Part shown: positions 1 to 6,120 of the stretch, piece by piece
Layout of the letters: every line of letters begins with the position of its first letter
Numbering within the stretch: position 1 is the first letter of the stretch
Assembly (NCBI GenBank): GCA_015494005.1
Contig: WGCB01000338.1
Location: forward strand, 1 to 6,279
Source of the DNA: Caldilineaceae bacterium
GTDB lineage: Bacteria; Chloroflexota; Anaerolineae; Caldilineales; Caldilineaceae
Length of the DNA: 6,279 nucleotides
Reading direction: 5' to 3'
The notes under the pieces: model-generated
What the model saw: only the letters and a program-made list of their open reading frames with translations
Told to the model about the DNA's origin: nothing
Database searches by the model: none
Translations under genes and position numbers: made by a program

Positions 1-22
1 CCTACGCATTCGGCTACTGTCA

Positions 23-1459
23 TCACTCCTCTTCCGGGGTGGTGTCCACCACCTGGCCGAAGCGGTCGAATTCCCGTAGACCCTGGGCTCGGAAGGCGGT
101 CCAAAAGGCTTCCACATCCTTGGGAGCCGGGGTGTCGGGGCCAATGTTCGTGACCTTGCCCGGGGCAAACCATGGCTCGCCCCGGCGGAAGAGAGGGCTA
201 TCCTCCGGTATGGTCAACCTCAGGAGGGCGAAGGCCGGTTCGATGCTCGGGTCCTGGTAGATTGCCTCGACCGGCTGGGAGAAAGCCTGTTCCAGCGTGG
301 CGATGGCTCCGTCGATCGCTGCCGTGGAGATGCCCAGGGCCTGGGTCTCCTGGCCGGGCTGGAGCACTACGGCCCCCTGGCCCACCGGGGTGGAGTTCAG
401 GAAGGCGTTGTCTCGGATGGTCACATTAGCGCCGGTAGCGATGATCCCCGGTGCATGGGTAAAGATGTTGTTGAGGGTGAGTATGTTGCTGCCGGGTAGC
501 CAAGCATTGAAGGGGCCTTCCCGTCCTGGCTGGCCTGTCTGCCGCCAGAACATGTTATTGGCTACGATATGATCGGATCCATCCATGACAAGGCCCCAGT
601 AGTGGCCGGATACGAAATTACGGGTAGCAATGATGTTGTGGGCGTTGTGCCAGCCATGGATAGCATATCCTTCACCGCCCACAAAGATGTTGTTATCTAC
701 AATGACATGCTGAGCCATTGAGCCTACTGTATATCCTCCCGAAAGATAAATCGAGTGAGAAAACCGACCCTTACCCGTGAGAACGAAGCGATTTCCCTGG
801 TACAGCATGTACTCTACAGAGCCTTGCGAAAGCTCGGAATAACCAAAGAGGGTGTTGTTGACCAGTTGCTTGCCATACCCTTGAGGACTACCACCAACGA
901 AGAATCCTCCCGAGTTCTCGTCTTTCCACCGTCCCCCCAACCAGAGGCCCTCCAGCTTCACATAGTCGGCCACGTGGACCTGGGGCGGGGTGTCGTCCGG
1001 GGCAGTGAAGATGACCCGCTCCCCCGGGGCGGCCTGGAAGACGGTCATGCGGTCGGGGCCCTCGCCGGCAGGGCCGAAGCGGATCAGGGGCATACGATAG
1101 ATGCCCCCGGCGATCTCCACCACATCGCCTCCGCGGATGTTCTCCAGCGCGTGCTCCAGGGTGCGCCAGGGCCGGTTCCGGCTGCCCACGTTGCCATCGT
1201 CCCCATTTGTGCCGTCCACATGGAAGATGCGAGCCCCGGAAGCGGTGGTCTCGTTCCAGCCCAGGACCAACGGAATGTAGATCGTACGGCCGGCCGAGGG
1301 GTTGCTGGGAATTGTCCCCGGGATGGTGCCGTTGGTGGGGCCGTCCTCCTGGTGGACCGACTGTTCCTGGCCATCCAGGGCCCCCAGGGGGGAGGCAAGA
1401 TAGGTGGGCCACACGAAGAAGAGGACCGCGACAAAGCGCAGCAGGAGGGCAAATTTCAC
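23..1459 (-). CDS. Secreted right-handed parallel beta-helix protein (DUF1565/pectate-lyase-like fold)
   Basis: Predicted 478-residue exported protein. The N-terminus (residues 1-27, KFALLLRF then a hydrophobic run to LGA) reads as a signal peptide, with likely cleavage near A22 or A27. A low-complexity linker follows, then YIPLVLGW at 61-68. Residues 78-121 (FHVDGTNGDDG, RPWRTLEHAL, GGDVVEIAGGIY) match the entry segment of DUF1565-type beta-helix proteins. Residues about 160-355 carry repeated rungs with Asn pairs before a hydrophobic residue: NNTLF 201, GNRF 222, NNIF 256, TRNF 279, NNMF 301, NNIF 330, DNAF 350. This is the asparagine-ladder pattern of PbH1 repeats. The C-terminus (LRLTIPEDSPLFRRG, then TNIGPD) resembles the usual closing segment of such proteins. 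I chose the GTG at 1457-1459 because it has a Shine-Dalgarno-like AAAGGGA seven bases upstream and begins exactly at the signal peptide. An in-frame ATG at 1586-1588 would put 43 polar residues before it. The enzyme activity cannot be read from sequence; lyase, epimerase, hydrolase or glycan-binding roles are all possible. It is divergent from a polysaccharide operon, so a surface-glycan role is an inference. Confidence 0.82.
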   Translation of the reverse strand: MKFALLLRFVAVLFFVWPTYLASPLGALDGQEQSVHQEDGPTNGTIPGTIPSNPSAGRTIYIPLVLGWNETTASGARIFHVDGTNGDDGNVGSRNRPWRTLEHALENIRGGDVVEIAGGIYRMPLIRFGPAGEGPDRMTVFQAAPGERVIFTAPDDTPPQVHVADYVKLEGLWLGGRWKDENSGGFFVGGSPQGYGKQLVNNTLFGYSELSQGSVEYMLYQGNRFVLTGKGRFSHSIYLSGGYTVGSMAQHVIVDNNIFVGGEGYAIHGWHNAHNIIATRNFVSGHYWGLVMDGSDHIVANNMFWRQTGQPGREGPFNAWLPGSNILTLNNIFTHAPGIIATGANVTIRDNAFLNSTPVGQGAVVLQPGQETQALGISTAAIDGAIATLEQAFSQPVEAIYQDPSIEPAFALLRLTIPEDSPLFRRGEPWFAPGKVTNIGPDTPAPKDVEAFWTAFRAQGLREFDRFGQVVDTTPEEE

Positions 1460-1466
1460 AGGGCAT

Positions 1467-1473
1467 TCCCTTT
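1467..1473 (-). promoter_or_regulatory. Ribosome binding site for the beta-helix gene
   Basis: On the minus strand AAAGGGA lies seven bases before the GTG at 1459-1457. This spacing, together with the signal peptide starting at that codon, decides the start in favour of GTG over the upstream in-frame ATG at 1588-1586. Confidence 0.55.
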
Positions 1474-1518
1474 CCCAGGCCTGTCCAAGTCCAGGAGATC
1501 CTGGCAGTGCGCCTGGTG

Positions 1519-1542
1519 ATAGATGTCCACATAGATGTCCAC
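1519..1542. repeat. Perfect tandem 12-bp direct repeat
   Basis: ATAGATGTCCAC occurs twice back to back (1519-1530 and 1531-1542) with no mismatch. The copies lie 60-83 bases upstream of the beta-helix GTG, probably in its 5' leader. CATCTATC at 1557-1564 is the exact reverse complement of GATAGATG at 1518-1525 and matches the second copy over seven bases (ATAGATG, 1531-1537), so either copy could pair with it in RNA. A protein-binding site or a leader switch are both possible; neither is shown. Confidence 0.85.
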
Positions 1543-1604
1543 GAAGGTTTCTATTCCATCTATCGGAAGGGGCCCCAGAAATCTGCATAGCTACATGGTC
1601 ATGG

Positions 1605-1617
1605 CTCCTTGAAGGAG
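1605..1617. repeat. 13-bp palindrome CTCCTTGAAGGAG
   Basis: Six-base arms (CTCCTT and AAGGAG) flank a single central G. The one-base centre argues against an RNA hairpin and fits a dimeric DNA-binding site better. It also places a Shine-Dalgarno-like AAGGAG on each strand. On the plus strand this extends to AAGGAGGTG (1612-1620), a full match to the usual anti-SD complement, but no good start codon follows at the right distance. Confidence 0.6.
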
Positions 1618-1682
1618 GTGTTGGAGGGTACCTGGGCGATTTGGAAATTGCCCGTAAGGCGTGTGGCCCAATTGACGTAAAT

Positions 1683-1704
1683 CGGGACCTTATTCGGGAC
1701 TTAT
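1683..1704. repeat. Direct repeat CGGGAC-TTAT abutting the promoter
   Basis: CGGGACCTTAT (1683-1693) and CGGGACTTAT (1695-1704) are near-identical half-sites 12 bases apart, just over one helical turn. They end six bases before the -35 box of the rightward promoter, where activators commonly bind. The second copy also forms a small inverted repeat, GGAC-TTAT-GTCC (1697-1708). Confidence 0.5.
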
Positions 1705-1709
1705 GTCCG

Positions 1710-1738
1710 TTGACTTTGGCAAGACAAGTAACTAAACT
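1710..1738 (+). promoter_or_regulatory. Sigma70-type promoter for the glycan operon
   Basis: TTGACT (1710-1715, five of six matches to the -35 consensus) and TAAACT (1733-1738, four of six matches to the -10 consensus) are separated by exactly 17 bases, in an AT-richer stretch. A transcript start near 1745 would give a leader of about 260 bases before the aminotransferase start. Assigned by consensus only. Confidence 0.55.
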
Positions 1739-1928
1739 TAGCTTTAAATGGTATCGCGGTACTATCGTCGGCATGGAAGTGGAATGGCCTGTCCGCTGGG
1801 CTGATTCCGGTGCCACGACCCACCTCGCTGCAGGTGACTTCTCTCCTCTTCCGCCGTCTGCGCGGATTGCTTGCCGCTGTTCTTTCTGCTGATCTTTGTC
1901 GATGCCGCCCAGGACGGATATCCCAGTT

Positions 1929-1967
1929 CCCTGGAAGCAGTCAACCTGCCTGGCTGCTTCCCTAGGG
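1929..1967 (+). promoter_or_regulatory. Leader hairpin upstream of the aminotransferase
   Basis: GGAAGCAG (1933-1940) and CTGCTTCC (1954-1961) form a perfect 8-bp stem with a 13-base loop. CCCT (1929-1932) and AGGG (1964-1967) extend it by 4 bp across a two-base bulge. No U-run follows, so this is not an intrinsic terminator by itself. It ends about 40 bases before the chosen start. If translation instead began at the ATG at 1902, the hairpin would lie inside the coding region. Confidence 0.45.
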
Positions 1968-2006
1968 GGATCTCCGCTCCTCGTTGCCACCTTGCGAGAT
2001 CATTCA

Positions 2007-3341
2007 TTGGACCACTTTATTCCCTTCGCCTTACCAGACATCGACGAGCGAGAGATCGCTGAGGTCACCGACTGCCTGCGTTCGGGGTGGATCACCACGG
2101 GACCCAGGGTGAAGCACTTCGAAGCCCAGTTCGCGGACTTCCTGGGGGCCCGGCATGCGGTGGCGGTCAACTCGGCCACGGCGGCTATGCACCTGGCCCT
2201 GGAAGCGGTGGGCACCCGTCCCGGGGATCTGGTCTTCGTGCCCACCTACACTTTTGCCGCCACCGCGGAGGTGGTGCGCTACTTCCAGGCTGTCCCGGTG
2301 CTGGTGGACAGCGAGGACGGCTGGCTGAACATCTCTCCGGAGCACCTGGATCGGCTGCTGGATGCGGCCCTGCGAGGTCAGCTCCGCATCGGGGACGGGC
2401 GTTTCCCCCTCCCTCGCCAGCCTCGGCTGCGGGCGATCATCCCGGTGCACATGGCTGGCCACGCGGCAGAGATGGATGTGCTGGCCGCTCTGGCCCGGGA
2501 GCGGGGCATGGCCATCATCGAGGACGCGGCCCATGCCCTGCCCAGCCGCTTCAGAGGACGCCTGATCGGCGCGACGCCCCCGACCTGGAACGGCCTGCCC
2601 CACGCCGTCTGTTTTTCCTTCTACGCCACCAAGACCCTGACCACCGCTGAGGGGGGGATGCTGGTCACCCCGGATGCGGAACTGGCCGAACGCTGCCGGC
2701 TCATGAGCCTCCATGGCCTGAGCCGAGACGCCTGGCAGCGCTACCAGCGGCAGGGTTCCTGGTACTACGAGATCGTGGCCCCGGGCTTCAAGTACAACAT
2801 GACCGACATGGCCGCGGCCATGGGGTGTGCCCAGCTGAGCAAGCTGGAACGCATGTGGCAGCGCCGCCAGCGCATCGCCCAGATGTACTCGGCCGCCTTC
2901 CAGGAATACGCGGACCTTGTCCGCACCCCCACCACCGGACCCGACCGGCAACATTCCTGGCATCTCTACATCATCCGGCTGCGGTTCGCGCCGGACAGCT
3001 TGGCCCTGGATGTGTCCGGCACGGGCGGATCGGCCGGATCCCCGGGGCACCGGGAGACCCGCTGGCCCCAAGACCGTCCACTGCATCCGCTGACGGTGAC
3101 CCGTGCCCAGTTCATGGCCGAGCTGAAGCAGCGAGGGGTGGGCACCAGTGTGCACTTCATCCCCCTCCACCTCCATCCCTACTACCGGAAAACCTTCGGC
3201 TACCGGCCCCAGGATTTCCCCGTGGCCTACCACGCCTACCAGCAGGTGGTCTCCCTGCCCATCTACAGCCGCATGTGCGACTCGGATGTGGCCCGGGTGG
3301 TGGAGGCTGTGCTGGAGACCGTGCTGGCCCACCGTGCCTGA
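2007..3341 (+). CDS. DegT/DnrJ/EryC1/StrS family nucleotide-sugar aminotransferase
   Basis: A PLP enzyme expected to move an amino group, usually from glutamate, onto a 4-keto (or 3-keto) nucleotide sugar in the cytoplasm. Family marks in order: IPFALPDID at 5-13, SGWITTGP at 26-33, NSATAAMHLAL at 55-65, PTYTFAAT at 79-86, PVHMAG at 146-151, EDAAHA at 172-177 with the PLP-ring Asp at D173, FSFYATKTLTTAEGGM at 203-218 with the Schiff-base lysine at K209, and HFIPLHLHPYY near the C-terminus. At 444 residues it is longer than the usual 370-400, largely because of a Gly/Ser/Pro/Arg-rich insert at about 335-364. The start is uncertain. TTG at 2007 places the conserved N-terminus where the family has it, with only a weak GCGAG upstream. 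An in-frame ATG at 1902 adds 35 atypical residues without a clear ribosome site. The adjacent dehydratase and phosphoglycosyl transferase point to a C4 amination like PglE or WcfR; the exact sugar is inferred. Confidence 0.92.
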   Translation: MDHFIPFALPDIDEREIAEVTDCLRSGWITTGPRVKHFEAQFADFLGARHAVAVNSATAAMHLALEAVGTRPGDLVFVPTYTFAATAEVVRYFQAVPVLVDSEDGWLNISPEHLDRLLDAALRGQLRIGDGRFPLPRQPRLRAIIPVHMAGHAAEMDVLAALARERGMAIIEDAAHALPSRFRGRLIGATPPTWNGLPHAVCFSFYATKTLTTAEGGMLVTPDAELAERCRLMSLHGLSRDAWQRYQRQGSWYYEIVAPGFKYNMTDMAAAMGCAQLSKLERMWQRRQRIAQMYSAAFQEYADLVRTPTTGPDRQHSWHLYIIRLRFAPDSLALDVSGTGGSAGSPGHRETRWPQDRPLHPLTVTRAQFMAELKQRGVGTSVHFIPLHLHPYYRKTFGYRPQDFPVAYHAYQQVVSLPIYSRMCDSDVARVVEAVLETVLAHRA

Positions 3342-3382
3342 GTGTCCTTTGCGAGGTCGATCCTTCCCTTCCATTGCAGCCC

Positions 3383-3388
3383 AAGGAG
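3383..3388 (+). promoter_or_regulatory. Ribosome binding site of the sugar transferase
   Basis: AAGGAG lies seven bases before the ATG at 3396. It decides that start over the in-frame GTG at 3342, which directly abuts the aminotransferase stop codon. Confidence 0.8.
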
Positions 3389-3395
3389 TCCCCCG

Positions 3396-4085
3396 ATGAA
3401 ACCGACTGGCCCCATGTCCCTGCCACCGCCCACTGCCATCGAGCAACTTCGGCCCTTGGACCGACCCTGGAACCGGGCTATCAAACGGCTGATGGATCTG
3501 TCCATGGCCTGTGCGGGCCTGCTGGCCCTGGCGCCTCTGTTCCTGATCATCCCCATCCTGATCAAGCTGGATTCCCCGGGCCCGGTCTTCTACGTGGCCG
3601 AGCGGGTTGGCCGGCACGGCAAACGCTTCCGTCTCTACAAGTTCCGCACCATGCGCCGCAACGCGGACCGGGAAGGCCCGGGCGTGACCCGAGCCGGGGA
3701 CAGCCGCATCACCCGCATGGGCCACTTCCTGCGCCAGACCAAGCTGGACGAACTGCCCCAGCTCATCAACGTGGTCAAAGGCGAGATGAGCCTGGTGGGG
3801 CCCCGCCCAGAGGATCCCCGCTATGTGGCCCACTATACGCCTCAACAGGAGGTGGTCCTCTCCGTGGCGCCCGGCATCACCAGCCTGGCCTCCATCCGCT
3901 TCCGCAACGAGGAGGCCCTGCTGATCGGCCAGCAATGGGAGCGCATTTACATCGAGCGGATCATGCCCGAGAAGATCCGCATCGATTCCATCTACCTGGA
4001 CAACTGGTCGCCTTCCCTGGATCTCCAGATCTTGCTCTACACCTTCTTTGTCCTGCCCAGCACGGACGAGGAATACCTGCTCTGA
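3396..4085 (+). CDS. Monotopic phosphoglycosyl transferase (bacterial sugar transferase, PglC/WcfS-like)
   Basis: Predicted to transfer a sugar 1-phosphate from a UDP-sugar to undecaprenyl phosphate on the inner membrane face, the committing step of a lipid-linked glycan. The 229-residue protein has the short form of the family: one membrane-inserted hydrophobic segment at about 33-58 with the helix-breaking P47, and no N-terminal four-helix domain of the WbaP/WcaJ type. Family motifs are KRLMD at 30-34, SPGPVFY at 60-66, the [10 protein letters not shown] loop at 69-78, KFRTM at 82-86, the Asp-Glu pair D118-E119 in LDELPQL (catalytic dyad in PglC-type enzymes), and SLVGPRPE at 132-139. About 28 extra residues precede the membrane segment. 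It sits 54 bases after the aminotransferase stop with its own strong ribosome site. The neighbours suggest the substrate is a UDP-4-amino-4,6-dideoxy-HexNAc or its N-acetylated form; this is inference, since the sequence alone does not fix sugar specificity. Confidence 0.93.
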   Translation: MKPTGPMSLPPPTAIEQLRPLDRPWNRAIKRLMDLSMACAGLLALAPLFLIIPILIKLDSPGPVFYVAERVGRHGKRFRLYKFRTMRRNADREGPGVTRAGDSRITRMGHFLRQTKLDELPQLINVVKGEMSLVGPRPEDPRYVAHYTPQQEVVLSVAPGITSLASIRFRNEEALLIGQQWERIYIERIMPEKIRIDSIYLDNWSPSLDLQILLYTFFVLPSTDEEYLL

Positions 4086-4142
4086 ACTGTTTGCGATCCA
4101 CCGTGAGTCGTGTCCCGTCGTTGCCCAAAGCGGTTGGCCCCC

Positions 4143-6119
4143 ATGCGTCTTCACCTCTCCAAGACCCTGCTGCAGCGCATCCCCGGTCTCTCTCGCCTCT
4201 TCCACGGCTACGAGACCTGGATCCTGGTGGACATCCCCATCATCCTGGGGGCGTTCCTGCTGGCCCTGCTTCTGCGTTCCATCACGGCCAACGTGGATCT
4301 GCTCACCGGCGCCCTCTTCAGTTTCGCCATCGTGCTGGCTTTCCTGGTGGCCAATGTGGCCTTCGGGATCTACCGCCGCTACTGGTCCTACGCCTCGGTC
4401 TCCGACGCGGTGGCCCTGATGGGGGCCTCCACCCTGGCCACCACCGTGGTGCTGGCCGGGGCGCTCCTCCTCCAACCGCGCCCGGTGCCGGTGAGCACGG
4501 TGCTCATGGGCGGTTTCTTTGCCCTCAGCGGCCAGCTGGTGGCCCGCTATCGGCGGCGCATGTTCAGCGGTACCCGCTGGGCCCTGCGTAACTCCCTGGC
4601 CAGGCTCATCTCGGATGGGACGCCCACCCTGATCCTGGGCGCAGGGGAATCGGGCCAATCCCTGGCCCATCACCTGCAGATGACCGGGGCCGGGGCCGGT
4701 TACCGCCTGCTGGGCTTCCTGGACGATGACCCCAACAAGGTGGGCAAGATCATCCACGGGCTGCCGGTGTTGGGCCGTTGTGATCAGGTGCAGGAGCTGG
4801 TGGAGCAGCACCAGGTGGAGCTGGTGGTCATCGCCATCCACAACATCCCCAAGAGCCGTTTCCGCCAGCTGGTGGATCGCTGCATGGAGACCCAGGCCCG
4901 CATTCGCATCCTGCCGGACCCCCTGGCGAGCATCCAGGTGCGGGTGGACGCCCCCTGGCTGCGGGAGGTGGCAGTCACCGACCTGGTGGGCCGCACGCCC
5001 CATCACATCCCCAAGGAGCCCATCCAGGCCATGCTTCAGGGGCGGACGGTCCTGGTCACCGGCGCCTGTGGCTCCATCGGCTCGGAGCTGGCCCGGCAGA
5101 TCCTGGACGCGGCGCCGGCCCGGCTGATCCTCCTGGACAACAACGAGAGCGGCATGCACGAGCTGGTCCTGGAGCTGGGCAATCACCTCCGGGAAAACCA
5201 GGCCAGCCAGTTGGTCCCGGTGATCGGGGATGTGACCCTGCGCCCCCAGATAGAGCGCCTCTTCCAGACCGAGCAGCCGGACATCGTCTTCCACGCCGCA
5301 GCCTACAAGCATGTCTCCTGGATGGAGCGGCACCCGCTCCAGGCCATTCGGGTCAACGTGTTGGGCACCCACATCCTCCACAGCGCCTGCCTGCGCTACG
5401 GGACGGAGCGCTTCGTCCTCGTCTCCACCGACAAGGCCGTGGATCCCACCTCCATCATGGGGGCCACCAAGCGCCTGTGCGAGCTCCTGGTCCTGACTTT
5501 CACCCAGGATGGAGCGCCAGATGCAGACGGCGCCCGGCCCCAGGCCGCAGGCTGCCGCAGCGCGGTGGTGCGCTTCGGCAACGTGCTGGGCAGCCGGGGC
5601 AGCGTCATCCCCACCTTCGAGCGCCAGATCGAGCAGGGCGGGCCGGTGACCATCACGGATCCCCGCATGCGCCGCTTCTTCATGAGCCTGGACGAGGCGG
5701 CCAGCCTGGTCCTGGTGGCGGCCACTCTGACCCAGGGTGGAGATGTCTTCATGCTGGAGATGGGGGAGGAAGTGCGCATTGTGGATCTGGCCAATCGCAT
5801 GATCCGCCTGCGAGGGCTCCGGCCCCAGGTGGACGTGCCCATCATTTGCGTGGGCAAAGGGCCAGGGGAAAAACTGTCGGAGATCCTGCTGGGCGTGTGG
5901 GAGCGCAGCAGCCCCACGGACCAGCCGGGGATCTTCCGGGTGCATACCCATGGGGCGATGGACCCGGATCTGATGCGCGAGGGCTTGGCGCAGCTGGAGG
6001 CCTACCTGGCCACCTACGACGAGGAGGCGGTAGTGGCGTTCCTCTGGGATTTTCTCTCCCGGCTGAACGGTGTCCCCGTCGCCGGCGCCCTCCAGGGAGA
6101 ACCGAACGGACAGCAGTGA
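4143..6119 (+). CDS. Membrane-anchored nucleotide-sugar 4,6-dehydratase (WbpM/PglF/CapD family)
   Basis: Likely an NAD-dependent UDP-HexNAc 4,6-dehydratase making a UDP-4-keto-6-deoxy sugar for the aminotransferase two genes upstream. The 658-residue protein has the full-length architecture. There are four transmembrane segments at about 26-47, 53-76, 88-110 and 117-134, with the familiar GIYRRYWSYAS after the second. A first Rossmann domain follows, with GAGESG at 166-171 and GFLDDDPNKVG after it. The catalytic SDR domain begins at about 300, with the dinucleotide motif GACGSIG at 307-313, DNNESGMHEL, AAAYKHVSWMERHP, and STDKAVDPTSIMGATK at 428-443. The usual SDR YxxxK is MxxxK (M439, K443), as is normal for WbpM-type large dehydratases, so this is not a lesion. 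The start is ambiguous: ATG at 4143 lacks a strong ribosome site, and GTG at 4110 would add 11 residues. The gene before it ends 57 bases upstream. Epimerase or dehydratase activity on another UDP-sugar cannot be excluded. Confidence 0.93.
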   Translation: MRLHLSKTLLQRIPGLSRLFHGYETWILVDIPIILGAFLLALLLRSITANVDLLTGALFSFAIVLAFLVANVAFGIYRRYWSYASVSDAVALMGASTLATTVVLAGALLLQPRPVPVSTVLMGGFFALSGQLVARYRRRMFSGTRWALRNSLARLISDGTPTLILGAGESGQSLAHHLQMTGAGAGYRLLGFLDDDPNKVGKIIHGLPVLGRCDQVQELVEQHQVELVVIAIHNIPKSRFRQLVDRCMETQARIRILPDPLASIQVRVDAPWLREVAVTDLVGRTPHHIPKEPIQAMLQGRTVLVTGACGSIGSELARQILDAAPARLILLDNNESGMHELVLELGNHLRENQASQLVPVIGDVTLRPQIERLFQTEQPDIVFHAAAYKHVSWMERHPLQAIRVNVLGTHILHSACLRYGTERFVLVSTDKAVDPTSIMGATKRLCELLVLTFTQDGAPDADGARPQAAGCRSAVVRFGNVLGSRGSVIPTFERQIEQGGPVTITDPRMRRFFMSLDEAASLVLVAATLTQGGDVFMLEMGEEVRIVDLANRMIRLRGLRPQVDVPIICVGKGPGEKLSEILLGVWERSSPTDQPGIFRVHTHGAMDPDLMREGLAQLEAYLATYDEEAVVAFLWDFLSRLNGVPVAGALQGEPNGQQ

Positions 6120-6120
6120 C

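Larger units (their letters stand above)
1460..2006. other. Divergent intergenic control region
   Basis: This 547-base gap separates the leftward beta-helix gene from the rightward glycan operon. It is clearly less GC-rich than the operon. It holds a tandem 12-bp repeat (1519-1542), a 13-bp palindrome (1605-1617), a CGGGAC direct repeat (1683-1704), a rightward promoter (1710-1738) and a leader hairpin (1929-1967). A weak leftward promoter may overlap the rightward one: TTGTCT at 1727-1722 and CATAAG at 1705-1700 on the minus strand, 16-base spacer, four of six matches in each box. Open frames run through the gap on both strands, but none looks like a known protein or has a convincing start, so I call no gene here. 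Confidence 0.7.

Noticed and set aside
755..1519. Plus-strand frame of 254 codons opposite the beta-helix gene.
   Set aside because: No recognisable domain or ribosome site. The minus strand shows a signal peptide, an entry motif and repeated Asn-ladder rungs across the same bases.
1754..1764. GCGGTA in the leader, resembling the core of the ops/JUMPstart element of capsule operons.
   Set aside because: Only six bases match. The RfaH system is described in Proteobacteria, and such a short GC-rich match is expected by chance.
1641..1892. Possible 83-codon plus-strand frame after the AAGGAGGTG sequence.
   Set aside because: The nearest start is a TTG too far from the ribosome-like site, and the frame spans the predicted promoter. 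The composition gives no protein-like signal.
1929..1967. Leader hairpin as an intrinsic terminator.
   Set aside because: It is followed by GGATCTCC instead of a U-run, so the second half of a terminator is missing.
1460..1990. In-frame upstream extension of the beta-helix gene (about 177 codons without a stop).
   Set aside because: The translation has no domain, would place a signal peptide deep inside the protein, and crosses the divergent promoter region. The GTG at 1459 has a ribosome site and starts at the signal peptide.
5421..5471. Loss of the catalytic Tyr in the SDR YxxxK motif of the dehydratase.
   Set aside because: MxxxK in place of YxxxK is the normal state in WbpM-type large 4,6-dehydratases, so it is not evidence of inactivation.
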